Assembly: GCF_019511645.1 (NCBI RefSeq)
Contig: NZ_JAEUAX010000007.1
Coordinates: 62,001 to 126,000, forward strand
Length of the DNA: 64,000 bases
From: Microbacterium ureisolvens
GTDB taxonomy: Bacteria > Actinomycetota > Actinomycetes > Actinomycetales > Microbacteriaceae
Direction of reading: 5' to 3'
Made by a program: the position numbers and the translations under genes. The notes under the pieces were generated by a model. That model saw nothing but the letters and a program-made list of their open reading frames with translations, searched no databases and was not told the origin of the DNA. This document shows, piece by piece, positions 26,567-33,482 of this stretch (position 1 is its first letter; every line of letters starts with the position of its first letter).

Positions 26567-26578
26567 GTACCACTAGAA
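26562..26578. promoter_or_regulatory. GntR operator TTCTAGT-ACC-ACTAGAA
   Basis: Perfect 7-bp arms separated by ACC overlap the -10 element of the regulator's own promoter, the expected place for autorepression. Such an AT-richer palindrome stands out in this GC-rich window. Confidence 0.65.
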
Positions 26579-26653
26579 CAACTGAGGTAAACAATTGTCG
26601 GAATCCGCCAAGCGAGTACGTCGCCGCCCCGGCTGTCGGCCATGCTGAGGCCC

Positions 26654-27172
26654 ATGCGCATGACCCCTCGACGCCTCGCGGTCGGCATGAGCCTGTGGAT
26701 CCCGAACCTCTTCAGCGGCATCCGGGTGCGGCGGTTCGCCGACGACTGGACCAGCGCCACGGTCGAGCTGCACGTCAACGTCTTCACCCGCAACTACGTG
26801 AAGACGGCCTTCGGCGGCTCCATGTCGGCCATGACCGACCCGTACTACTTCATGCTCGTGATGCACCAGCTCGGCCGCGACTACGTGGTCTGGGACACGC
26901 GCGGCGAGATCGAGTTCGTGAAGCCGGGTCGCGGCGTGCTGACCGCGCACTTCGCGGTTCCGCGCGAGAAGGCCGCGGAGCTTCGCGAGCGCGCACGCGG
27001 CGGCGCGAAGGTGCTCGAATGGTTCGAGACCGACATCACGGATGCCTCCGGAGACGTCGTGGCGCGCGTGCGCCGCGAGGTGTACGTGCGTGAGAAGAAG
27101 CGGGTGACGGCTGCGTCGGCGAACGGCGCGCAGGTGTCGGCGTCACCGGTCGGTGATAGCCCGTCGCGGTGA
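26654..27172 (+). CDS. DUF4442 hotdog-fold protein (thioesterase-like)
   Basis: 172 aa. DUF4442 is a hotdog-fold family close to PaaI/YiiD thioesterases. Seen are LWIPNLFSGIRVRRFADDWTSATVEL, the central helix NYVKTAFGGSMSAMTDPYYFMLV and the strand WDTRGEIEFVKPGRGVLTAHF. Acyl-CoA thioesterase activity is inferred. ATG at 26654 has CATGCT 7 nt upstream in the leaderless arrangement; ATG at 26642 would add four residues. Divergent from the GntR gene. The last 20 residues are Ala/Ser-rich. Confidence 0.82.
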   Translation: MRMTPRRLAVGMSLWIPNLFSGIRVRRFADDWTSATVELHVNVFTRNYVKTAFGGSMSAMTDPYYFMLVMHQLGRDYVVWDTRGEIEFVKPGRGVLTAHFAVPREKAAELRERARGGAKVLEWFETDITDASGDVVARVRREVYVREKKRVTAASANGAQVSASPVGDSPSR

Positions 27173-27360
27173 ACCCGAGTACCGCGCGGATGTCGTTCAC
27201 GAGGTGGACCTCCCTCCGCCTTCGTGTCGGGCGACCGCTACGCGAGCGCGCGACCCCCTTCCGCGTGCGGTGGTCGATCATGACGCGGGTCGAGGACCTG
27301 TCCGAGGACGAGAGCGCCGCGCGCGTCGCGGGATGGGCCGCCTCGGTCAGCGCGGGGTGA
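27169..27360 (+). CDS. Possible small basic protein overlapping DUF4442 stop
   Basis: A 63-codon frame whose GTG overlaps the preceding stop (GTGA). The product is Arg-rich in its first half and ends with an acidic helix (VEDLSEDESAARVAGWAASV). No family is recognised, there is no ribosome site of its own, and it overlaps the 3' end of the convergent SGNH gene. It may be chance; the interval 27173-27346 otherwise shows nothing. Confidence 0.25.
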   Translation: MNPSTARMSFTRWTSLRLRVGRPLRERATPFRVRWSIMTRVEDLSEDESAARVAGWAASVSAG

Positions 27361-28174
27361 CCGCGTCCTCGCGCGCGGAGGCGAGCCCGGCGATGAGGGC
27401 GGGAAGCAGCGCCTCCGCGGTGCGACGGTAGCCCAGCGCGCTGGGGTGGAACCGGTCGAGGCTGAACATCTCGTCGGGCTGGGTCACGAAGAACGGCCCG
27501 ACGGCCCTGCCGAGCGACACCGCGCGAGCGCCGCTGCGGGCGGCGACGACGGTTTGAGCGTCGGCGAGCTGGCGCGACAGGCGCGAACCGAGGGCGCGCA
27601 GGGGCTGCGGGACCGGGCGCAGCGCCCCGAGGTCGGGGCATGTGCCGACCACGACGACGGCATCCCGCGCGCGCAGCCGCACGATCGCCTCCTCGAGGTG
27701 GCCGATCGACATCGCCACCGGCACCCGGTGGGTGATGTCGTTGCCCCCCACGACGATCACGGCGGCATCGGGGCGATAATCGGCCGGCAGAGCGTCCACC
27801 TGGGCGGCGAGCACCGACGACTCCGAGCCCACGATCGCGGCCGTGCGCAGGCGCACAGGCCGGCGCTCGGCGCGCGCGAGGCCCTTCGCGAGGCGCGCGC
27901 CGAGGGTGTCCTTGCGGCGCTCGGCACCGAGCCCGGCCGCGATCGAGTCGCCGAGTACGACGAGCTCGAGCGGCGGGCCGTCGAAGCGCCGCGCCCACAC
28001 GCGGTCGGCGTCGAGCGCCTCCTCGCCGTGCGGCTTGCCGATGCGCCGCCGTGCGACCGCCGCCTGACGCCGGAGCACTGCGCGTCCGCCGAGCAGCACG
28101 AGTCCCGCGCACAGCGCGATGCCCGCCGCACCGATCACGACGGACCAGGGCGCGATCTCACGCGGACGAGCCAT
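27347..28174 (-). CDS. SGNH/GDSL hydrolase with N-terminal membrane anchor
   Basis: 275 aa. A membrane helix at about residues 10-28 precedes an SGNH domain with the four family blocks: GDSIAAGLG (catalytic Ser), the Gly block near GSESS, GGND (Asn), and DRFHPSALGY (Asp and His). An esterase or acyl hydrolase acting outside the membrane is likely; its substrate is unknown. ATG at 28174 has no clear ribosome site. Convergent with the doubtful small frame at 27169. Confidence 0.88.
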   Translation of the reverse strand: MARPREIAPWSVVIGAAGIALCAGLVLLGGRAVLRRQAAVARRRIGKPHGEEALDADRVWARRFDGPPLELVVLGDSIAAGLGAERRKDTLGARLAKGLARAERRPVRLRTAAIVGSESSVLAAQVDALPADYRPDAAVIVVGGNDITHRVPVAMSIGHLEEAIVRLRARDAVVVVGTCPDLGALRPVPQPLRALGSRLSRQLADAQTVVAARSGARAVSLGRAVGPFFVTQPDEMFSLDRFHPSALGYRRTAEALLPALIAGLASAREDAVTPR

Positions 28175-28208
28175 GCCCCCATGCGACAGCAGCCGGGTGA
28201 ACGGATGC

Positions 28209-28224
28209 CGTCACCCGGGTGACG
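28209..28224 (-). terminator. Palindrome after YdeI-like gene
   Basis: CGTCACCC and GGGTGACG form a perfect 16-bp palindrome between two reverse-strand genes, about 38 nt past the stop at 28262, where it can terminate the upstream gene. Confidence 0.5.
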
Positions 28225-28261
28225 ACCCGGTGGTGCGAAATCCGGACCGCGGCGGGGACGT

Positions 28262-28702
28262 CTAAGACGTGGAGAGCTCATCCACGGCCGCGGCGACGCG
28301 GCGCTCGCGCGTATCGGGGCGCTTCGCCTCCGACACACCGCGGGCGAGCTCCTTGCGGCGGGTGAAGGTCAGGGCTTCGAACGCGGCGCGGACCCCCGCC
28401 GCGTCGAGGGCTGCGGCGAGGTCGTCGGGCACCTCGACCTCGCGTTCGGCGGTGTCGAGGTCGATCGTGGCGTCGACCTCGTCGCCGATCTCGACGCCGA
28501 GCTCGGCACGCACGGCCTTCGAGAACCCGATGAGGTTGCGGCCGCCCATCACGCCGAGGCGCACGCGCGCGGTGCGGCCGCCGATGCCGACGACGACGGC
28601 GGCGCGCTTGCCTCCGCCGAGCTCGGCGACCTGCTCGTCGGTGAGTTCGATGGCGGTGGCCGGGCCCATCGGCGCGAGCACGGTGTGGATCTGCAGGGTC
28701 AT
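28262..28702 (-). CDS. YdeI/OmdA family protein with DUF1905 domain
   Basis: 146 aa. The N-terminal beta-barrel DUF1905 part (about residues 1-85) has VLAPMGPATAIELTDEQV and GGRNLIGFSKAVRAELGVEIGDEVDATI; the C-terminal helical YdeI/OmpD-associated part has VPDDLAAALDAAGVRAAFEALTFTRRKEL. No reaction is established for the family. ATG at 28702 has GAGG about 9 nt upstream, and GAGGAT 6 nt before it would also fit a leaderless start. It is divergent from the permease gene at 28782. Confidence 0.85.
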   Translation of the reverse strand: MTLQIHTVLAPMGPATAIELTDEQVAELGGGKRAAVVVGIGGRTARVRLGVMGGRNLIGFSKAVRAELGVEIGDEVDATIDLDTAEREVEVPDDLAAALDAAGVRAAFEALTFTRRKELARGVSEAKRPDTRERRVAAAVDELSTS

Positions 28703-28769
28703 CGCCCCATCCTCTCGGGAGCGCGGCCCATCCGTGAAGCCCCGGAATCCCCCGTTCCGGTGCGCAGGC

Positions 28770-28775
28770 TAGAGT
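28770..28775 (+). promoter_or_regulatory. -10 hexamer TAGAGT, leaderless APC permease gene
   Basis: TAGAGT lies 6 nt before the GTG at 28782. Confidence 0.6.
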
Positions 28776-28781
28776 TCGCCC

Positions 28782-30035
28782 GTGACATCCTCCGCGCTCC
28801 AGCGTCGCCTCGGGCTCGGCGACGCCGTGTTCATCGGACTCGGCTCGATGATCGGCGCGGGCGTCTTCGCGGTGTGGGCGCCGGCAGCGGATGCCGCGGG
28901 CACGGGCCTGCTCATCGGTCTCGCGATCGCGGCCGTCGTGGCGTTCGGCAACGCGACCTCGTCGGCGCAGCTGGCCGCCGCGTATCCGACATCGGGCGGA
29001 ACGTACGCCTATGGACGCGCGGAGCTCGGCCCGTGGTGGGGCTTCGTCGCAGGCTGGGGCTTCGTCATCGGCAAGACCGCGAGCTGCGCGGCCATGGCGC
29101 TCACCTTCGCCGCATACGCCGCCCCCGCGGGGTGGGAGCGTCCGGTCGCGATTGCGGGCGTCGTCGTGCTGACCGCGGTCAACTGGTTCGGCGTCACCCG
29201 GACGGCCGGTGCCGCACGGGTGATCGTCGTGATCTCGGTCGGCGCCCTCGCCGCTGCCGTCACCGCCGCCTTCTCAGCGGGTGCGGACCCCCGGTGGCTC
29301 ACCGCCGACACGCTGTGGGCGGGCGGCGGCTACGGAATCCTCCAGTCCGCCGGCCTCCTGTTCTTCGCGTTCGCCGGGTACGCGCGCATCGCCACCATGG
29401 GTGAGGAGGTGCGTGACCCGCGCCGCGTGATCCCGCGGGCGATCGTCATCGCGTTCGCCGTCGCGCTCGCCGTCTACGCCGTCGTCGCGGTCGCCGTGCT
29501 GAGCGCGCTCGGCCCCGACGCCGTCGCCTCCTCGACCGAGCCCGTCGCCGACGCGGCCGCGAAGTCGGGCTGGGCGTGGATCGACGTGGTCGTCCGGATC
29601 GGCGCCGCTGCGGCCTCGCTCGGCGCGCTGCTCGCGCTGATCGCGGGGGTGAGCCGCACCGCCTTCGCGATGTCACGCGAGGACGACCTTCCCCGCTTCC
29701 TCGACGCCGTTCACCCGCGCTGGCACGTGCCCCACCGGGCCGAGCTCTCCGCGGCCGTGATCGTCGTGCTGCTCGTGGCCCTCGTCGACCTGCGCGGGGC
29801 GATCGGCTTCTCGTCGTTCGGCGTACTGCTGTACTACTTCGTCGCGAACGTCGCCGCGTTCCGCCAGCGCGGCGATGCGCGCAGGTACCCGGTCGCGCTG
29901 CAGATCATCGGCGGGATCGGATGCCTCGTCCTCGCCGTCACCCTGCCGTGGCAGTCCGTCGCGGCAGGCGTCGTGGTCGTCGCGATCGGCGTCGCGTACC
30001 GCGCGGTGCGTCTGCGCCGCGCCGCCCCGCGCTGA
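28782..30035 (+). CDS. APC-superfamily amino acid permease
   Basis: 417 aa polytopic membrane protein with about 12 predicted helices. The family's first-helix unwound glycine motif is seen in IGLGSMIGAGVFAVWAPAA, and ATSSAQLAAAYPTSGGTYAYGR and FAFAGYARIATMGEEVRDPRRVIPRAI are typical APC blocks. A likely amino acid/proton symporter or exchanger; the substrate cannot be read. Leaderless GTG. Convergent with hisS across about 59 nt that hold only weak inverted repeats. Confidence 0.9.
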   Translation: MTSSALQRRLGLGDAVFIGLGSMIGAGVFAVWAPAADAAGTGLLIGLAIAAVVAFGNATSSAQLAAAYPTSGGTYAYGRAELGPWWGFVAGWGFVIGKTASCAAMALTFAAYAAPAGWERPVAIAGVVVLTAVNWFGVTRTAGAARVIVVISVGALAAAVTAAFSAGADPRWLTADTLWAGGGYGILQSAGLLFFAFAGYARIATMGEEVRDPRRVIPRAIVIAFAVALAVYAVVAVAVLSALGPDAVASSTEPVADAAAKSGWAWIDVVVRIGAAAASLGALLALIAGVSRTAFAMSREDDLPRFLDAVHPRWHVPHRAELSAAVIVVLLVALVDLRGAIGFSSFGVLLYYFVANVAAFRQRGDARRYPVALQIIGGIGCLVLAVTLPWQSVAAGVVVVAIGVAYRAVRLRRAAPR

Positions 30036-30094
30036 TCCCCCGCTCCGTTCGCCCCGTGATCCCCACGTGCCACGCGCGAAAGAGGGTGCCGGGG

Positions 30095-31387
30095 TCAGGA
30101 CAGGGGTTTGACCTCGAGAGCGTCCGCGGTCGTGCCCGCGCCGACCGTCGCGAAGGCCGTGTAGCCGTCGGACGCTGCGCGCTCGAGGAGCGCCTTGAGG
30201 TTCTTGGTCCGCTGCTCCAGGCGCACGCGGGAGCCCCGGCCCACGAGGGAGGCCTTGAGAGCGAGCAGCTCGCCCTCGGCCACGTCGCGGTCGTGGACGA
30301 GGACGACGGCCGGGGCCGCAGCATCCTTCCGCTCCTGGACCAGGTCGACGATGCGCTCGAAGCCGATCGAGAATCCGACGGCGGGCACCTCCTGCCCGAG
30401 GAAGCGGCCGATCATGCCGTCGTAACGACCGCCGCCGCCGAGCGAGTAGTCGACCGACGGGTGTGCCAGCTCGAAGATCGTGCCGGTGTAGTAGCCCATG
30501 CCGCGCACCAGGAAGGGGTCGAACACGAGCGGGATATCGCCCTCGATGCCCGACGCGCGCGCGGCCGCGACGGCCGAGCCGATACCCGCCAGGTGCGCGA
30601 CGATGTCGTCCGGCGCGCCGTCGGGAAGTGCCTTGCGGATCTGACGCTCGCCGTACGGGTTGTACTCGAGAGTCGTGGGGCGGCGCAGGAACGCCGCGAA
30701 CGCGTCCACCGCGCCGGGGGTCGCGCCGCGCTCGCGCAGCTCGGCGACGATGCCGTCGGGGCCGAGTTTGTCGAGCTTGTCGATCGTGATGAGGACGCCC
30801 GGGCGCTCGTCGGCGGCGAAGCCGAAGCTGTCGAGCATCCAGTCGAGGACGCGCCGGTCGTTGATGCGGATGCTGCCGCCCTCGAGCCCGAGCGCATCGA
30901 GGGTGTCGAGCGTCGCGACGGCGAGCTCGGCCTCCGCGCGCGCGGATGCGTCGCCGATGATGTCGATGTCGCACTGGACGAACTGCCGGTACCGGCCCTT
31001 CTGGGGGCGCTCGGCACGCCATACCGGCGCGATCTGGATCGAGCGGAAGACCGACGGCAGCTGCCCGCGATTGGTCGCGTAGAACCGTGCAAGGGGCACG
31101 GTGAGGTCGTAGCGCAGGCCGAGGTCGGTGAGACCGGCCGGGTCGTCGGCGGCCGCGCGGACGGCGTCGGCGTCCAGGCCCCGCTTGAGCACGTTGTAGG
31201 CGAGCTTCTCGTTGTCGCCGCCGATGCCCGCGTGCAGCCGCGAGTACTCCTCCATGACCGGCGTCTCGATCTCGTCGAACCCGTGCGCGCGGTAGCGCTC
31301 GCGGATGACGGCGAGCACGCTCTCGCGACGGGCCTTTTCAGCGGGGAGGAAGTCGCGCATGCCGCGCGGCGGATTGACGGATGCCAC
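30095..31387 (-). CDS. hisS: Histidyl-tRNA synthetase; frame continuous with mazG upstream
   Basis: Class II aminoacyl-tRNA synthetase charging tRNA-His, 430 aa from GTG 31387. The N terminus NPPRGMRDFLPAEKA is the normal HisRS beginning. Motif 2 (WRAERPQKGRYRQFVQCDIDIIG), the histidine-specific LVRGMGYYTGTIFEL and motif 3 (GFSIGFERIVDLV) are intact, with the anticodon-binding domain in the last 95 residues. The reading frame has no stop between the mazG gene upstream and this GTG, so a 685-residue MazG-HisRS fusion starting at 32152 is formally encoded. No strong ribosome site lies just before GTG 31387. Confidence 0.93.
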   Translation of the reverse strand: MASVNPPRGMRDFLPAEKARRESVLAVIRERYRAHGFDEIETPVMEEYSRLHAGIGGDNEKLAYNVLKRGLDADAVRAAADDPAGLTDLGLRYDLTVPLARFYATNRGQLPSVFRSIQIAPVWRAERPQKGRYRQFVQCDIDIIGDASARAEAELAVATLDTLDALGLEGGSIRINDRRVLDWMLDSFGFAADERPGVLITIDKLDKLGPDGIVAELRERGATPGAVDAFAAFLRRPTTLEYNPYGERQIRKALPDGAPDDIVAHLAGIGSAVAAARASGIEGDIPLVFDPFLVRGMGYYTGTIFELAHPSVDYSLGGGGRYDGMIGRFLGQEVPAVGFSIGFERIVDLVQERKDAAAPAVVLVHDRDVAEGELLALKASLVGRGSRVRLEQRTKNLKALLERAASDGYTAFATVGAGTTADALEVKPLS

Positions 31388-32152
31388 GCACCTATCTTTC
31401 CAGGTCCTCCGGGGTCCCTCGGCCGCACGGATGTCGCCCTCGAGCCGGCGCAGCCGCTCGCGGAGCGCCCGTTCGGCGTCCCACCCGTTCGCCCGGGCCG
31501 CGGCGACGAGGCCGAGCAGCATGTCGCCGAGCTCGGCCTCCGAGGCGGGCTCCCTCCTGGAAGCTCGCCGAGACAGGGGGTCCGCGTCGAGCCCCAGGAC
31601 CTCACCATCGGTCTCGGCGGAGATGCTCTGTCTCGACGAAGCGGTCGCCACGGGCGCGCGCGATGCGCCCGCCTGGGATGCCTTCGACAGGAGCTTCTGG
31701 GCGAGGGCGAGGCTCGGCATCCGCTCGCTCACCCCGTCGAGGACCGAGCGGCGCTGGTGCTTCTCGGCGGCCTTGGCGGCGTTCCAGTGAACGAGCACCT
31801 CCTCGGGCGTGGTGGCGACCGCGTCGCCGAAGACGTGCGGATGCCGGCGCACCATCTTGTCGATCAGCCCGCGGGCGACGTCGTCGATGTCGAAGGGGTC
31901 GTCCTCGTCGCGTGATGCGATCTCGGAGTGGAAGAGCACCTGCCACAGCAGGTCCCCGAGCTCTTCGCGCAGCTCCGCGCGGGAGCCGTCCTCGACGGCG
32001 TCGATCAGCTCGGCGCTCTCCTCGACGAGGTACGGGACGAGGGCGCGGTGGTCGATCTGCTGCGTCCAGACGCACCGGTCGCGCACCGCGTGCATGACGT
32101 CGGCCGCCTCGCGGAGCGGGTCGGGCCCACCCGGCGCGCGGGGTTCGGTCAC
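31388..32152 (-). CDS. mazG: MazG nucleoside triphosphate pyrophosphohydrolase, no stop of its own
   Basis: Hydrolyses non-canonical NTPs to NMP and diphosphate. The N-terminal MazG domain has the metal ligands in YLVEESAELIDAVED and ELREELGDLLWQVLFHSEIA, then DKMVRRHPHVFGD. In the second half, between AQKLLSKASQAG and ELGDMLLGLVAAARA, about 40 residues of Ser/Arg-rich sequence look inserted. The frame runs through EGPRRTWKDRC straight into hisS without a stop; a TAG sits one frame away at the junction. GTG at 32152 overlaps the nhaA stop (GTGA, 32149-32152), so it is coupled to nhaA. Confidence 0.85.
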
Positions 32153-33309
32153 GCCGTCACGGATGCTGTCGCCGCCTGGCGTCGATAGTGCCATGCCCGC
32201 CACGATACGAGCCCTGCGGCCAGGAGGAGCGAAATGACGGAACCGGCGAGCACGCCGAGCGTCGCCTGGTCGCGCAGCGCCGCCGCATCGGAGAACGCGA
32301 GCTCGGACAGCAGCAGCGACACGGTGAACCCGATGCCGCCGAGCGCGCCGGCGGCCAGCAGGTCGGCGAACGCGAGCGGCGGCGCACTCCCCCGGCGCCC
32401 GACGCGGAGCGACACCCACCCGAACAGGGAGATGCCGACGACCTTGCCGACCGGGAGTGCCACGAGCACGCCCCAGAACGCCGGCGACAGCTGCGACAAC
32501 GGCACCGACGGGACCGGGACGAGCGCCGCCGAGAAGGCGAACACCGGGAGCACGATCCCGTTCACCCACGGCTCGAGCTCGTGGCGCGCCCGCAGCGCCG
32601 GGCGCTGCGCCATCGCGAGCCCGAGTGCGACACCGGCGATGGTGGCGTGCACGCCCGAGAGGTAGACGAGCACCCACGTCGCGATCGCAAGCAGCACCAG
32701 CACGACGGCGATCGGAACCCGGGCGCGCGTGTCGAGCTGCCGGCTCAGGACCCCGAAGGCGACGATCGCGACCGCCGCGCCGCCGAGCGCCGCGAAGTTC
32801 ACCCCGGTCGTGAAGAGCACCGCGATGAAGACGATGCCCACGATGTCGTCGAGGATCGCGAGGGCGAGCAGGAACACCCGGAGCGCCGGAGGGAGCCCGC
32901 GGCCGAACACCGCGAGCACGCCGAGTGCGAACGCGATGTCGGTCGCGGTCGGGATCGGCCAGCCCGCGGTGGCGTCCGATCCCCACGCCATCACGGCGTA
33001 GACGGCGATCGGCACCAGCACGCCACCGGCTGCCGCGATGGCGGGCTGCAGTGCTTTGCGCCCCGTGTTGAGCTGACCGGAGGTGAGCTCGTACTGCAGT
33101 TCGACGGCGACCACGAAGAAGAAGACGGCGAGCAGGCCGTCCTTGATCCAGTGCGACAGGCTGAGCTCGAACACCCCGGGGATGCCGAGGTATGTGTGCA
33201 TAGCGTGGTCGACGGCAGGGCCCCAGGCCGAGTTGGCGACGAGCAGTCCCAGTGCCGCCGCGATGAGCAGGATGATCGCGGGGAAGCGGGCAGAGCGGAG
33301 AAGCGACAT
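32149..33309 (-). CDS. nhaA: Na+/H+ antiporter NhaA
   Basis: Sodium/proton antiporter for pH and Na+ homeostasis, 386 aa with 11-12 membrane helices. Diagnostic blocks are DGLLAVFFFVVAVELQYE, WPIPTATDIAFALGVLAVFG and the ion-binding aspartate pair in LALAILDDIVGIVFIA. ATG at 33309 has GGAGG 4 nt upstream. A longer frame begins at GTG 33372, 5 nt after TACACT (33378-33383), so a leaderless, 21-residue-longer form is a second possibility. Overlaps mazG by 4 nt. The 33310-33482 gap holds this promoter and that of ppc. Confidence 0.93.
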   Translation of the reverse strand: MSLLRSARFPAIILLIAAALGLLVANSAWGPAVDHAMHTYLGIPGVFELSLSHWIKDGLLAVFFFVVAVELQYELTSGQLNTGRKALQPAIAAAGGVLVPIAVYAVMAWGSDATAGWPIPTATDIAFALGVLAVFGRGLPPALRVFLLALAILDDIVGIVFIAVLFTTGVNFAALGGAAVAIVAFGVLSRQLDTRARVPIAVVLVLLAIATWVLVYLSGVHATIAGVALGLAMAQRPALRARHELEPWVNGIVLPVFAFSAALVPVPSVPLSQLSPAFWGVLVALPVGKVVGISLFGWVSLRVGRRGSAPPLAFADLLAAGALGGIGFTVSLLLSELAFSDAAALRDQATLGVLAGSVISLLLAAGLVSWRAWHYRRQAATASVTA

Positions 33310-33470
33310 CTGGCCTCCGTGGGGGATCGCGGGTCGACGAGGACGTGCCGACCAGACTTCCCGGCGCTCCACAGGCCAGTGTAGCGATCAGGTTCCCGGC
33401 ATCGCCGCGCGACTGCGTCGGCCGATCGTCACACAGCGTCCACCGTCACTTCGCGGAAACGCCGCGCCGT

Positions 33471-33476
33471 TAGCCT
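33471..33476 (+). promoter_or_regulatory. -10 hexamer TAGCCT, leaderless ppc
   Basis: TAGCCT lies 6 nt before the ATG at 33483, with no ribosome site. Confidence 0.6.
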
Positions 33477-33482
33477 GGACAG

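Noticed and set aside
27036-28112. 358-codon reverse frame across the DUF4442/SGNH junction
   Set aside because: It overlaps the SGNH gene in another frame and lacks any domain; it is an Arg-rich shadow.
31385-31400. Leaderless promoter directly before hisS
   Set aside because: GATAGG is present but does not give a T at the sixth position at 6-7 nt spacing, so it does not match the rule that fits the other genes.
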